Source of the DNA: Sphingopyxis granuli NBRC 100800
GTDB lineage: Bacteria; Pseudomonadota; Alphaproteobacteria; Sphingomonadales; Sphingomonadaceae
Assembly (NCBI RefSeq): GCF_001591045.1
Contig: NZ_BCUA01000040.1
Coordinates: 1-34,423, forward strand
Length of the DNA: 34,423 nt
Reading direction: 5' to 3'
Both the position numbers and the translations under genes were made by a program. The notes under the pieces were generated by a model that ran no database searches, had not been told where the DNA came from, and saw only the letters and a program-made list of their open reading frames with translations. Shown here one piece after another: positions 20,698 to 29,289 of this stretch (position 1 is the stretch's first letter; the number at the start of each line of letters is the position of its first letter).

Positions 20698-23465
20698 TCG
20701 CGTTCGAGCGCGGGGGACAGCTGGCGGGCAACCGCCAGGTCGGCCGCCGCTCGCTCGCCATGGCCCAGCCGCTTGTTGACGATCGCACGCAGCAGGCGGC
20801 TGGAGGCGAGCGCCGGAATTTGCGACAGCGCCGCATCGAGGTCGCGCAGCGCATCCTCGTCGCGGCCGAGCCGCATCCACACGAGCGCGCGGCTGTCGAG
20901 GATGTTCGCCGTGCTCTCGCTCAGCTCGATCGCCGAGGTGCAGTCCTTGAGCGCAGTGTCGATCGCGACGTTGCGCGTCGCCTTCACCCAGCAGCGCGCG
21001 TTGAGCAGCGCCGGCGAGCCCGGCTTCTCCCCGATCAGCGCGTCGAACGCGTCGATGGCGGCCTGCGCTTCACCGAACTCGCCGACCATCGCCGCCTTGG
21101 CGAAGCGGAAATCGTCGCGCGCCTTGCCGCCCAGCGCGATACGCTCGTCGAGCAGCCGCGCCGCCCGGTCGACATCGCCCTGCGCGGCGACCAGCCACGC
21201 CAGCGACGATATCGCGGACGCCGACGATGGGTCGAGCTTGCGCGCCTCCTCAGCGTCGGCGATCGCGCCCGTGCTGTTGCCCAGCTCCTTGCGGACCGCC
21301 GACCGCTCCAGATAGGCATCGACCGAAGGAAGCAGCGCGATCTGCCGCGTGAGCATCGCCTCGGCCGCCTTGAAATCGCCGATGCCGCGCTGGAACGACG
21401 TGGCGCTGGTCAGCGCGGTGATATTCTCCTCGTCCGCCTTGGCGGCATTGGCCGCATAGATCGCCTTGATCGCGTCGAGCTGCGACGTCGAAGCCGCCCC
21501 GGCGAGGTTCCAGCGACGGCGCGCGTCCTCGGGCGCGATCATCCGCGGCGCCTGCCCCAGCATCGTCGCGACCCGGTCGCGCTCTCCCGCGACCTGCGCC
21601 GCCGGAATCTCGATGCCGGAGGTCGCCAGCGTCTCGTCGACGGTGACGATGCCGTCGGCCAGCGTCACCGATCGCTGCACCTCATATCCGCCATAGCGGC
21701 CGTCGAGCGCCCCTTCGCCTTCGATCCGATACCCGCGCCCACCGTCGGGCAGACGGATGCGAAGGCGGTAACGGGCGCGATCGGGACCCGGCGTCGCCAC
21801 GGGAATCTCGGCCCAGGCGGCGCGCGCGCGGTCGGGCGCGAACGCCACGATATCGGGAATGCGCGCCAGCCAGCGCTCGGTGCGCTTGTCGACGCGATCC
21901 CACGCGCTGCCGAACACGCCGCGGGCACGGATCGAAATGCTGCCGTCCTCGACCGCCGGCGTTACGGTCACATCCTCGAACTGGGCTTCGCCGACATATT
22001 CCTGCAGCAGGCGCTGGGTCAGGTCGCGGCTCTCCTTCGCGCCGAGCTGCGACGAGGCCAGCGTGAGCAGGCTCGCAAGCTGGCCGCGCAGCGTCATGTC
22101 GACCGTCATAACCGATGGCAGGTCGACGCTGGTGCTTTCGTCGGCGTCGAGGGCGAGATCGACGATCGGCCGCGCCGGCGGGCGCGCGTCGATCCGCTCC
22201 AGTTCCGCGCCGGCCGCCCGCACCGGCAGCACATGACCGAAAGGCGGCGGGTCGCCAAGGTCGGGCAGCCTGGTGCCGAGCGCCGTGCCGTCCAGCCACA
22301 GCGCCCTGCCCCCGACATGCGCCCGCACGAGGATATGGTTGAACGCGAGCACGCTCGGAATCCGCGAGGGGATCGCGTCGCCGAGCTGGGCGTGCGCCAT
22401 CATCGGCTCCGCGTCAATCTCCATCGCGTGCAGCATGGCGAGCAGCAGCAAGGTCTTGGCCTTGCAGTCGCCATAGCGCGCATCCCACGTTTTCGCGGGG
22501 GTCTGCGGTACATAATTGCCACCGTCCATGCCGACCGCCAGATAGCGGACCTTGTCCTGCACCAGTTGCAGCGCCATCGCCGTCCGGCGCAGCGGATCGT
22601 CGGTCGCCGCCATGATCCGTTCCACCTCGGCCGCGATCGGGCTGCCGTCGGCGATCGTCCCCTCGGTCGCATAGAGCGGCGCCATCACCTTCGACACATC
22701 GTCCCAGCCGGTAAAGGTCGAGGCCTCGACCATCGGCGGCCGGCGATAGCGGATCGGCGCATCGTCGGGCATCTCGGGCTGCTTCGCCAGTGGCAGTGCG
22801 ATAGGCAATTCCATGAAATCGCCGTTGCGCCGCGGCGCGGCGTCGACGCCGCCGGTCAGCGCCTGCCACTTGAGCGGCTCGTCCTTGCGCCACGACAGGC
22901 GATAGGACGCCGACGCGACGCGAACCGGTTCTGCGAGCAGCGGGACGGCGAGCTGGCTGCGCCCGCCGAGCGCCGCATCCTTGCTCGTCGTCGACATGCG
23001 CAGCCGCAGCGTGTCGCCGACCCGCAGCCCCTCGACCGCCAGCGCCGCCGACAGGATGCCGGTCAGTTCGCGCTGCTCGAGCGCCTGCTCACGGCGCAGC
23101 ACGGTGAATTTCTGCCCGTTGGCGAGCGCGTCGATCTCTGTCCCGTCACGGAGGATGACGAGCTGGTGGATGATCAGGTCGCCCTTGTCGGGCGACCAGG
23201 GCAGGACGATGTTGCTGCTTTGCGACAATTCCTCGGGCGTGCCGATCTTCACCGCCGTATCGCTGAACGCCCAGACGGTGGGCCCGTCGACGCGCTGCTG
23301 GATGTCGAGGACGAGCAACCCGTTCGGCGCGCTCGCCATGTCGGGCAGCTTGACGGGCGTCACCCATTCGGGCGCCGGCCGGTAAAGCGGTTCCTCGCCC
23401 GCCGATGCCGCGCCCGCCGGCAGCGCCGCCGCCGCCACGACCAGCATCCGCCCCCAACACCGCAT
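20670..23465 (-). CDS. DUF3857 / transglutaminase-like / TPR exported protein
   Basis: About 931 residues. A signal peptide (MRCWGRMLVVAAAALPAGAA, then SA) leads into a DUF3857 domain (about residues 45-235), then a transglutaminase-like domain with its full triad: Cys334 (RYGDCKAKT), His377 (FNHILV) and Asp392 (WLDGT). A beta-rich middle region follows (about 430-640), and the last third (about 690 onward) is Ala/Asp-rich helical repeats typical of TPR (SVDAYLERSAVRKELGNSTG, LDSRALVWMRLGRDEDALRD). Family members are secreted or periplasmic and mostly uncharacterised; a protease-like or cross-linking activity is suggested by the triad. Start: GGAGG is five bases before the ATG at 23465; the ATG at 23468 is also possible. 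Complete, no frameshift. Confidence 0.85.
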   Translation of the reverse strand: MRCWGRMLVVAAAALPAGAASAGEEPLYRPAPEWVTPVKLPDMASAPNGLLVLDIQQRVDGPTVWAFSDTAVKIGTPEELSQSSNIVLPWSPDKGDLIIHQLVILRDGTEIDALANGQKFTVLRREQALEQRELTGILSAALAVEGLRVGDTLRLRMSTTSKDAALGGRSQLAVPLLAEPVRVASASYRLSWRKDEPLKWQALTGGVDAAPRRNGDFMELPIALPLAKQPEMPDDAPIRYRRPPMVEASTFTGWDDVSKVMAPLYATEGTIADGSPIAAEVERIMAATDDPLRRTAMALQLVQDKVRYLAVGMDGGNYVPQTPAKTWDARYGDCKAKTLLLLAMLHAMEIDAEPMMAHAQLGDAIPSRIPSVLAFNHILVRAHVGGRALWLDGTALGTRLPDLGDPPPFGHVLPVRAAGAELERIDARPPARPIVDLALDADESTSVDLPSVMTVDMTLRGQLASLLTLASSQLGAKESRDLTQRLLQEYVGEAQFEDVTVTPAVEDGSISIRARGVFGSAWDRVDKRTERWLARIPDIVAFAPDRARAAWAEIPVATPGPDRARYRLRIRLPDGGRGYRIEGEGALDGRYGGYEVQRSVTLADGIVTVDETLATSGIEIPAAQVAGERDRVATMLGQAPRMIAPEDARRRWNLAGAASTSQLDAIKAIYAANAAKADEENITALTSATSFQRGIGDFKAAEAMLTRQIALLPSVDAYLERSAVRKELGNSTGAIADAEEARKLDPSSASAISSLAWLVAAQGDVDRAARLLDERIALGGKARDDFRFAKAAMVGEFGEAQAAIDAFDALIGEKPGSPALLNARCWVKATRNVAIDTALKDCTSAIELSESTANILDSRALVWMRLGRDEDALRDLDAALSQIPALASSRLLRAIVNKRLGHGERAAADLAVARQLSPALERDYARFGLKP

Positions 23466-23537
23466 CATTACCTCCCCCCGTGTGGATACCATGCCCTCGA
23501 CCGCATGGGCGCCCCGCCCGATGCGGCCGAACCGACC

Positions 23538-24941
23538 TCAGCTCGCTGCCGCCGCCAGCGCGCGCTTGCGCGCATAGAGGAAATAGACGGCGAGACCCGC
23601 CGCATTCCACACGCAGAACCAGATCTGCGTATTCACCGGCAGGCTGAAGAAGAGATAGACGCAGCCGAGCATCGCGACGATGCCGACCACCCACGGCATC
23701 GGCGCGCGGAAGGTGCGCGGCGCATCGGGCGCGCGGCGGCGCATGATGAGCATGCACAGCGAGACGGCGGTGAAAGCGGCGAGCGTCCCCGCGTTGGCGA
23801 GCGCGGCCAGTTCGCCGAGCGGGATGAAGCCCGCCAGCACCGCGACGACGAGCGCAGTGAAGATGGTGATGCGCACCGGCGTCCCGCGTCCCGACAGCTT
23901 CGCCAACCCTTCGGGAAGCAGACCGTCGCGCGCCATGGTGAAGAAGATGCGGCTCTGGCCATAGAAAAAGGCTAGGATCACCGTCGGCAGCGCGATCACC
24001 GCCGAAATAGCGAGATAATGCGCGGCGAGCGGCTGCCCGAGCTCGCGCAGGATCAGCGCCAGCGGTTCGGGGCTATTCGCGAAGCGGCCATAGGCGACCG
24101 CACCCACCGCGGCGACGGCCACGGCGATATAGATGGCGACGCAGGCGATCATCGACCCGACGATTCCGATCTTCAGGTCGCGGTCGGGGTTCTTGGTCTC
24201 CTCGGCCGCCGTCGCGATGGCGTCGAAGCCGTAGAAGGCGAAGAAGATGATCGCCGCGGCCGCCATCACCCCGCGCTCGACGCCGTCGGGGCCCATGTGC
24301 TTGGCGAAGCCATAGGGGCTGAACGGCTCCAGGTTCGCGGCATCGAAGGCAGGCAGCGCGACCGCGACGAACACGGCGAGCGCCGCGATCTTGACGAGCA
24401 CGAGGATCGCGTTGACCGTCGCGCTCTCGCGCGTGCCGTACAGCAGCATCCCGGCGACGAGAGCGATGATCGCGATCGCCGGCAGGTTGACGATGCCGCC
24501 GAGTTCGGGCCCCTGCATCAACGCCATCGGCATGCCCGCCCAGGATTGCAGCAGCGGCGCGGCATAGCCCGACCAGCCGACCGCGACCGCGCTGACCACC
24601 AGCGAATATTCGAGGATCAGGCTCCACCCGACGATCCAGGCGATCAGTTCGCCGATCACGACATAGCTGTAGGTATAGGCGCTTCCCGATGCCGGGATCA
24701 TCGTCGCCATCTCGGCATAGGCGAGCGCGGCGCAGGCGCAGATGATGCCCGCGACGGCAAAGGACAGGATCACCGCCGGTCCGGCCTTGTCGGCGCCGAC
24801 CCCGATCAGCGTCAATATGCCCGTGCCGACGATCGCGCCGACGCCCAGCGCCACCAGGTGCGGCCAGCTCAGCGTGCGCACCAGTTGATCGCCCCGCCCC
24901 TCCGTCTCGATTACTTTGCGGCGCAGCAGGCTGTCGGACAT
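23538..24941 (-). CDS. APC family amino-acid permease
   Basis: 467-residue inner-membrane transporter with about 12 hydrophobic segments. The first span has the APC helix-1 break GVGAIVGTGILTLIGVGA, and the conserved ALAYAEMATMIPASGSAYTY and FFAFYGFDAIATAAEETKNPDRDLKIGI segments mark the cationic-amino-acid (CAT/YfnA-like) branch. The N-terminus begins MSDSLLRRKVIETEG and the C-terminus ends after the last span with a short basic tail (ARKRALAAAAS). The exact substrate is unknown. A GAGGGGAA ribosome-binding site lies upstream of the ATG. Same strand as the DUF1275 gene 64 bp upstream, so an operon is possible but not shown. Confidence 0.9.
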   Translation of the reverse strand: MSDSLLRRKVIETEGRGDQLVRTLSWPHLVALGVGAIVGTGILTLIGVGADKAGPAVILSFAVAGIICACAALAYAEMATMIPASGSAYTYSYVVIGELIAWIVGWSLILEYSLVVSAVAVGWSGYAAPLLQSWAGMPMALMQGPELGGIVNLPAIAIIALVAGMLLYGTRESATVNAILVLVKIAALAVFVAVALPAFDAANLEPFSPYGFAKHMGPDGVERGVMAAAAIIFFAFYGFDAIATAAEETKNPDRDLKIGIVGSMIACVAIYIAVAVAAVGAVAYGRFANSPEPLALILRELGQPLAAHYLAISAVIALPTVILAFFYGQSRIFFTMARDGLLPEGLAKLSGRGTPVRITIFTALVVAVLAGFIPLGELAALANAGTLAAFTAVSLCMLIMRRRAPDAPRTFRAPMPWVVGIVAMLGCVYLFFSLPVNTQIWFCVWNAAGLAVYFLYARKRALAAAAS

Positions 24942-25005
24942 GCGTTGTTCCCCTCTCTGGTTTGCGGTCTTGTGGAGCGGCGGCGCGGCGAAGGCAAGCG
25001 CCGCT

Positions 25006-25647
25006 TCACCGCGCCTGGCGATCGATCGCCGCGGCGCGCAGCGTCAGCGCGGCGGCAAGTCCGATCGCGGCGCCATAGGCGAGCACGCCCCACTGGATGA
25101 CCGCGACCGCGCCCAGGATAGCGCCGCCGGTAAGCCCAGCCCACAGCGCCAGATGCGGCCACCAGCGCGCGTCGCCTTCGCCGCGCAGCCGGTTGGCGAG
25201 CTTGTAGCCGGTCTGGACGAGCGTGCCGGTCATATAGGTGACGCCGACCACCGCGCCGTCGCGCCCGCGGAACGCCGCATTGACCACCCCCATGGCGAGC
25301 GTCAGGCTCAGGACCGCGGGCCAGACCGCATCGACCGCGCGCAGCCCCGCGGCGGCGCACAGCAGCAGCGTCGCGCACGACAGCACCGCGGGCGTCCGGA
25401 CGCTGCGATACTGTTCGGCGACGAGCGAACCGGCGACGACGCCGGCCACGAAGGTCGCGATCAGGCCGCCGGCGATCGCCGCGCCGCGCGTCCCCTCCGC
25501 GACCCCGACCGCGAAGCGCGTCGAGTTGCCCGTCATGAAGGAGACGAAGAAGCCGGCGGTCTCGACGAAGCCGATGGCGTCGACGAAGCCCGCCAGCGCC
25601 GCCACCCCGATTGCCAGTGTCTGATAAGCGCGGTCGAAACGGATCAT
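25006..25647 (-). CDS. DUF1275 (YoaK-like) membrane protein
   Basis: 213-residue protein with six or seven hydrophobic segments. The family signature is present near the N-terminus, GFVDAIGFVETAGFFVSFMTGNSTRFAVG (the D-x-IGF and FVSFMTGN core), and again in the second half as NAAFRGRDGAVVGVTYMTGTLVQTGYKLANRL, giving the two-part DUF1275 pattern. Function is unknown in the family; a transporter-like role has been suggested from the fold only. The ATG at 25647 is seven bases after the phhB stop, so these two genes are very likely co-transcribed. Confidence 0.85.
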   Translation of the reverse strand: MIRFDRAYQTLAIGVAALAGFVDAIGFVETAGFFVSFMTGNSTRFAVGVAEGTRGAAIAGGLIATFVAGVVAGSLVAEQYRSVRTPAVLSCATLLLCAAAGLRAVDAVWPAVLSLTLAMGVVNAAFRGRDGAVVGVTYMTGTLVQTGYKLANRLRGEGDARWWPHLALWAGLTGGAILGAVAVIQWGVLAYGAAIGLAAALTLRAAAIDRQAR

Positions 25648-25654
25648 CGGTGTG

Positions 25655-25942
25655 TCAAAGCAGGGCCTCGATCGCCTCGGCCAGCCGGGCGTCGCGCTCC
25701 GACAGGCCGTTCGCGTCGTGCGTGGTCAGCAATATGTCGACGCGGTTGTATACGTTCGACCATTCGGGATGATGATCCATCTTCTCCGCGACGATCGCGA
25801 CGCTGGCCATGAAACCGAAGGCCTGCGCGAAATCGGCGAACTGGAACCGTCGCACGATCGCGTCGCGGTCGGGTTCGTGCCGCCAGTCGGGGAAGCGGGC
25901 GAGCAGCGCGGCGCGCGCCGCATCGTCGAGTTTCTGGACCAC
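25655..25942 (-). CDS. phhB: pterin-4-alpha-carbinolamine dehydratase
   Basis: 95-residue enzyme that dehydrates 4a-hydroxytetrahydrobiopterin, recycling the pterin used by phenylalanine hydroxylase; in some bacteria it acts in other pterin reactions. The core motif [18 protein letters not shown] contains the [E]KxxHHPxW catalytic histidines, followed by [14 protein letters not shown]. The start is GTG at 25942 with GGAGAAG about eight bases before it. No phhA lies beside it. It is divergent from the metallopeptidase gene and heads a pair with the DUF1275 gene. Confidence 0.93.
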   Translation of the reverse strand: MVQKLDDAARAALLARFPDWRHEPDRDAIVRRFQFADFAQAFGFMASVAIVAEKMDHHPEWSNVYNRVDILLTTHDANGLSERDARLAEAIEALL

Positions 25943-25994
25943 CTGTTCTTCTCCCGCTGGTCAAGGCCGCGCGCCCGCCATAAGGAAGGGCGCG

Positions 25995-26423
25995 ATGACC
26001 GACAAGACCGTCCTTTCCGACCTGCCCGCCGGCTGGACCGGCGGCGCGCCCGACGCCGACGCCTTTCATGCGATGGCGCAGGCGGCGCTGGCGACGCTGC
26101 CCGACGTTTTTCTGCAGCACATCCGCGACGTGGTGATCGCGATCGAGGAATTCGCCGACGATGCGACGCTCGCCTCGCTCGACATCGAGCATCCCTATGA
26201 TCTGACCGGCCTGTACGAAGGCCGCCCGCTCACCGAACGCAGCATCGACCACAGCGGCGGCATGCCCGACCGCGTGACGCTCTATCGCATCCCGATCCTC
26301 GTCGAATGGATCGAGGGCGGCGAACGGCTAGACTGGCTGGTGCGCCATGTGCTGATCCACGAGATCGGCCATCATTTCGGCTTCTCCGACGACGATATGC
26401 ACGCGCTGGAAGACATGGCGTGA
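25995..26423 (+). CDS. metallopeptidase family protein (minimal zincin)
   Basis: 142-residue protein of the short bacterial zincin-like family. The metal site HEIGHHFGFSDDDMHAL is at residues 122-138: His122, Glu123 and His126 form HExxH, with Asp133 or a nearby acidic residue as the possible third ligand. The middle part (DVVIAIEEFADDATLASLDIEHPYDLTGLYEG) is the usual family core. No signal peptide, so cytoplasmic. Natural substrates are unknown. AAGGAAGG precedes the ATG. Its stop overlaps the GTG of ccmA (GTGA), so it is translationally coupled to the cytochrome c maturation gene. Confidence 0.85.
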   Translation: MTDKTVLSDLPAGWTGGAPDADAFHAMAQAALATLPDVFLQHIRDVVIAIEEFADDATLASLDIEHPYDLTGLYEGRPLTERSIDHSGGMPDRVTLYRIPILVEWIEGGERLDWLVRHVLIHEIGHHFGFSDDDMHALEDMA

Positions 26424-27007
26424 CCGACGCGCTGCTGCGCCTCCACCGCGTCGCCTGCATTCGCGGCGACCGGCTGCTGTTCGAGGGGCTGTCGCTGACG
26501 CTGGCGCGCGGCGAGGCGCTATGGCTGCGCGGGCCGAACGGCACGGGCAAGTCCAGCCTGATCCGGCTCGCGGCGGGGCTGCTGCGCCCGGCCGCCGGAA
26601 CCGTGGAGCGCCATGAACGCATCGCGCTGATCGACGAGGCGACGGCGCTCGACGCCGAACTGCCGCTGCGCCGCGCGCTCGACATCTGGGCGCAGATCGA
26701 CGGCATCGACGGACCGATGGTGGCGCGCGCGATGGAGGCGATGGCGCTCGCCCCGCTCGCCGAAGTGCCGGTGGCGATGCTGTCGACCGGCCAGCGCAAG
26801 CGCGCCGCGATGGCGCGCGTCATCGCGAGCGCGGCACCGATCTGGCTGCTCGACGAGCCCGCGAACGGCATGGACGACGCGGCGCGGGCGCGGCTCGTCG
26901 CGGCCATCGCCGCGCACCGCGCGAACGGCGGCGCGGTGCTGCTGGCGTCGCATTTCGCGCTGGGGATCGAAGGCATGGCGGAACTCGACTTGGGAGCGCT
27001 GGCATGA
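26420..27007 (+). CDS. ccmA: heme exporter ATP-binding protein CcmA
   Basis: 195-residue ABC ATPase of the CcmABCD complex, which in cytochrome c maturation releases holo-CcmE. Walker A GPNGTGKS (residues 38-45), signature LSTGQRKRAAMARV and Walker B PIWLLDEPANGMD are intact; LSTGQ and the short length fit CcmA. The GTG start overlaps the metallopeptidase stop. ccmB follows 145 bp later with a palindromic repeat in between, while ccmC, D, E, F and H are not in the window. Confidence 0.93.
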   Translation: MTDALLRLHRVACIRGDRLLFEGLSLTLARGEALWLRGPNGTGKSSLIRLAAGLLRPAAGTVERHERIALIDEATALDAELPLRRALDIWAQIDGIDGPMVARAMEAMALAPLAEVPVAMLSTGQRKRAAMARVIASAAPIWLLDEPANGMDDAARARLVAAIAAHRANGGAVLLASHFALGIEGMAELDLGALA

Positions 27008-27040
27008 TCCCCGATCAACCCCACCCCCGTTCCGTTCGCC

Positions 27041-27111
27041 CTGAGCTTGTCGAAGGGCCGTTCTTTCCTTTACCCTCGAAAGAAGGAAGAACGGTGCTTC
27101 GACAAGCTCAG
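27041..27111. repeat. 71-bp palindromic element between ccmA and ccmB
   Basis: CTGAGCTTGTCGAAG (27041-27055) and CTTCGACAAGCTCAG (27097-27111) are perfect 15-bp arms. Inside them CCGTTCTT (27058-27065) pairs with AAGAACGG (27087-27094), and CCTT with AAGG. The CTTCGACAAGCTCAG arm is, from memory, one of the commonest dispersed repeats in sphingomonads. It sits inside an otherwise compact operon. Confidence 0.85.
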
Positions 27112-27152
27112 CACAAGCGGATTTGGGGCGGCAATGCCACGGGAAAGGACCG

Positions 27153-27800
27153 ATGACCGCCCTCCTTACCCTGTTCTGGCGAGACCTGCGCCGCGCGTGG
27201 GGCAGCGGCGCGCTATGGTTGCCGGTTGTCTTCTTCCTGCTCGTCGCGACCGCCTTTCCCTTCGCAGTCGGCCCCGACGCGCCGCTGCTCGCGCGCACCG
27301 GCGGCGGCATGGTGTGGGTCGCGGCGCTGCTAGCGGCGCTGCTGCCGATCGACCGCCTCGTTCGGCCCGACCGCGAGGCGGGGGTGCTCGACCAGCTCGC
27401 GGTGCGCGGTTTCGCCGACGAGATCATCGCTGCGATCAAGATCGCCGCCCACGCCATCGGCTTCGGCCTGCCGCTGCTGATCGCGCTGCTCCCCGCGGCG
27501 GCGCTGCTGGCGCAGGACGGCGCCCGCGTCGAGACGTTGGCGACCGGCCTCGCCATCGCCATCCCCGCCCTCGCCTCGCTCGCGGTGCTGAGCGCGGCGC
27601 TGACGGCGGGGCTGAAAGGCGGCAATGCGATCGGCGGCCTGCTGGTGCTGCCGCTGGCGGTGCCGCTGCTGATCTTCGGCGCCGGGATGCTCGACCCCGC
27701 CGGGCGCGGCGCCGTGAAACTGCTCGCCGCGTCGAGCCTGCTGCTGACGGTGATCGGCCCGTTTGCGGCAGGGGCGGCACTGCGGGGGTTGAGAGAGTAA
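27153..27800 (+). CDS. ccmB: heme exporter membrane protein CcmB
   Basis: 215-residue integral membrane partner of CcmA with six hydrophobic segments. CcmB features: LFWRDLRRAWGSG at the start, FPFAVGPD in the first loop, the conserved DRLVRPDREAGVLDQLAVRG segment after the second span, and GGLLVLPLAVPLLIFGAG near the end. An AAAGGA ribosome-binding site precedes the ATG. The spacer from ccmA contains a palindromic element, which may influence the ratio of the two products. Downstream lie a repeat and the convergent rplA gene. Confidence 0.93.
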   Translation: MTALLTLFWRDLRRAWGSGALWLPVVFFLLVATAFPFAVGPDAPLLARTGGGMVWVAALLAALLPIDRLVRPDREAGVLDQLAVRGFADEIIAAIKIAAHAIGFGLPLLIALLPAAALLAQDGARVETLATGLAIAIPALASLAVLSAALTAGLKGGNAIGGLLVLPLAVPLLIFGAGMLDPAGRGAVKLLAASSLLLTVIGPFAAGAALRGLRE

Positions 27801-27838
27801 GGAGCGATCCAGAAGCAGGAATGGGCCTATCCTTTCAT

Positions 27839-27915
27839 CGTCATCCCGAACTTGATCCGGAATCCACTCATCCGACACTGGCCTGAGTAGATCCCGGATC
27901 AAGTCCGGGATGACG
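27839..27915. repeat. palindromic element with 22-bp arms (21 of 22 paired)
   Basis: Arms 27839-27860 and 27894-27915 begin with CGTCATCCCG and end with CGGGATGACG, with one mismatch, around 33 bp. This CGTCATCCCGxACTTGATC repeat is frequent in alphaproteobacterial spacers (from memory). It lies between ccmB and the rplA terminator. Confidence 0.8.
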
Positions 27916-27949
27916 AGAAGAAGATCGACATACGCATTTCCCAAAAGAA

Positions 27950-27975
27950 AAGGGCCGAGGTTTCCCCCGGCCCTT
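27950..27975 (-). terminator. terminator of rplKA
   Basis: An 11-bp stem with one mismatch (27950-27960 with 27965-27975) and a four-base loop, followed on the minus strand by TTTTCTTTT. It lies 22 bases after the rplA stop. Confidence 0.85.
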
Positions 27976-27997
27976 CCCCAAATCTTGGTGGTGCGGA

Positions 27998-28693
27998 TCA
28001 GGCGCCGATTTCGGCGACGTCGATCTTCACGCCCGGGCCCATCGACGACGACAGCGCGATCTTGCGGACATATTTGCCCTTCGCGCCGGCCGGCTTCGCC
28101 TTGACGATCGCATCGACGAAGGCGTCGAAGTTCTGGCGCAGCTTGTCCTCGCCGAACGACAGCTTGCCGAGGCCGGCGTGGATGATCCCCGCCTTTTCGA
28201 CGCGGAACTCGATCTGACCGCCCTTGGCCGCCTTCACGGCTTCGGCGACGTTCGGGGTGACGGTGCCCAGCTTCGGATTCGGCATCAGGCCCTTCGGACC
28301 CAGCGTCTTGCCGAGGCGGCCGACGATGCCCATCATGTCCGGCGTCGCGATAACGCGGCCATAGTCGAGGTTGCCCGCGAGCATGTCTTCCATCAGGTCC
28401 TCGGCCCCGACCTTATCGGCGCCGGCGGCGAGCGCCTTTTCGGCATTGTCGCCGCGCGCGAAGACCGCGACCTTGACGTCCTTGCCGGTACCGGCGGGCA
28501 GCGTGACGACACCGCGCACCATCTGGTCGGCGTGACGCGGGTCGACGCCCAGGTTCATCGCGATCTCGAGCGTTTCGTCGAACTTCGCCGAGGCGAGTTC
28601 GCGCACCGTTTTCAGCGCGTCATCGACGCTGTGCAGCTTCGTCGCGTCGACCTTGCCCTCGAGCGCCTTCTGCTTCTTGGTCAGCTTTGCCAT
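27998..28693 (-). CDS. rplA: 50S ribosomal protein L1
   Basis: 231-residue protein of the L1 stalk; it binds 23S rRNA and in many bacteria represses its own rplKA message. The N-terminus [20 protein letters not shown] and the family core [28 protein letters not shown] are present, as are [33 protein letters not shown] and the C-terminal [19 protein letters not shown]. It starts four bases after the rplK stop and is followed by a terminator instead of rplJ. Confidence 0.98.
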   Translation of the reverse strand: MAKLTKKQKALEGKVDATKLHSVDDALKTVRELASAKFDETLEIAMNLGVDPRHADQMVRGVVTLPAGTGKDVKVAVFARGDNAEKALAAGADKVGAEDLMEDMLAGNLDYGRVIATPDMMGIVGRLGKTLGPKGLMPNPKLGTVTPNVAEAVKAAKGGQIEFRVEKAGIIHAGLGKLSFGEDKLRQNFDAFVDAIVKAKPAGAKGKYVRKIALSSSMGPGVKIDVAEIGA

Positions 28694-28697
28694 CGGT

Positions 28698-29129
28698 TCA
28701 GCCCTCCGTCACTTCGAGGCCCATCGAGCGGGCGCTGCCTTCGATGATCTTCGTCGCCTGTTCGATATCGTTGGCGTTCAGATCCTTCATCTTCAGCTCG
28801 GCGATCTCGGCGAGCTTCGAGCGGGCGATCTTGCCGGCGACGAGCTTGCCGGGTTCCTTCGAGCCCGACTTGAGGTTCGCCGCCTTCTTGATGAGGTAGG
28901 TCGCCGGGGGCGTCTTGGTGACGAAGGTGAAGCTCTTGTCGGCGAAGACGGTGATGATCGTCGGGGTCGGCTGACCCTTTTCGAGCCCGTCGGTCGCGGC
29001 GTTGAACGCCTTGCAGAACTCCATGATGTTCACGCCGCGCTGACCCAGCGCCGGCCCGAGCGGCGGCGAGGGGTTCGCGGTCCCCGCCGGAACCTGCAGC
29101 TTGATATAGCCGCTGATCTTCTTGGCCAT
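28698..29129 (-). CDS. rplK: 50S ribosomal protein L11
   Basis: 143-residue protein of the GTPase-associated centre. [20 protein letters not shown] and [23 protein letters not shown] form the N-terminal domain with its proline-rich hinge; [18 protein letters not shown] and the C-terminal [20 protein letters not shown] complete it. A strong AAAGGAGG lies before the ATG at 29129; an in-frame start 16 codons earlier is unlikely. rplA follows after four bases. I saw no convincing promoter in the 160 bp between tesB and rplK, so read-through from secE-nusG-tesB is possible. Confidence 0.98.
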   Translation of the reverse strand: MAKKISGYIKLQVPAGTANPSPPLGPALGQRGVNIMEFCKAFNAATDGLEKGQPTPTIITVFADKSFTFVTKTPPATYLIKKAANLKSGSKEPGKLVAGKIARSKLAEIAELKMKDLNANDIEQATKIIEGSARSMGLEVTEG

Positions 29130-29289
29130 GATGGCCTCCTTTCTTTCTGTCGGCGCGCCGCGGACGGCGAGCCTCAAAATAAGCGGTCGAACGGAAGGGC
29201 ATCACCCCTCCTCCCGCGCGGATTCGCGCCCGTATCTGACACGAAGCGGCGCGCTTAGGCGCAAATGCCGCCGAAAACAAGCCCGATCG

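Noticed and set aside
20760..23975. A 1071-codon plus-strand open frame opposite the DUF3857 gene
   Set aside because: Arg-rich low-complexity translation running through two real genes on the other strand; the minus-strand protein has a signal peptide, catalytic triad and TPR repeats.
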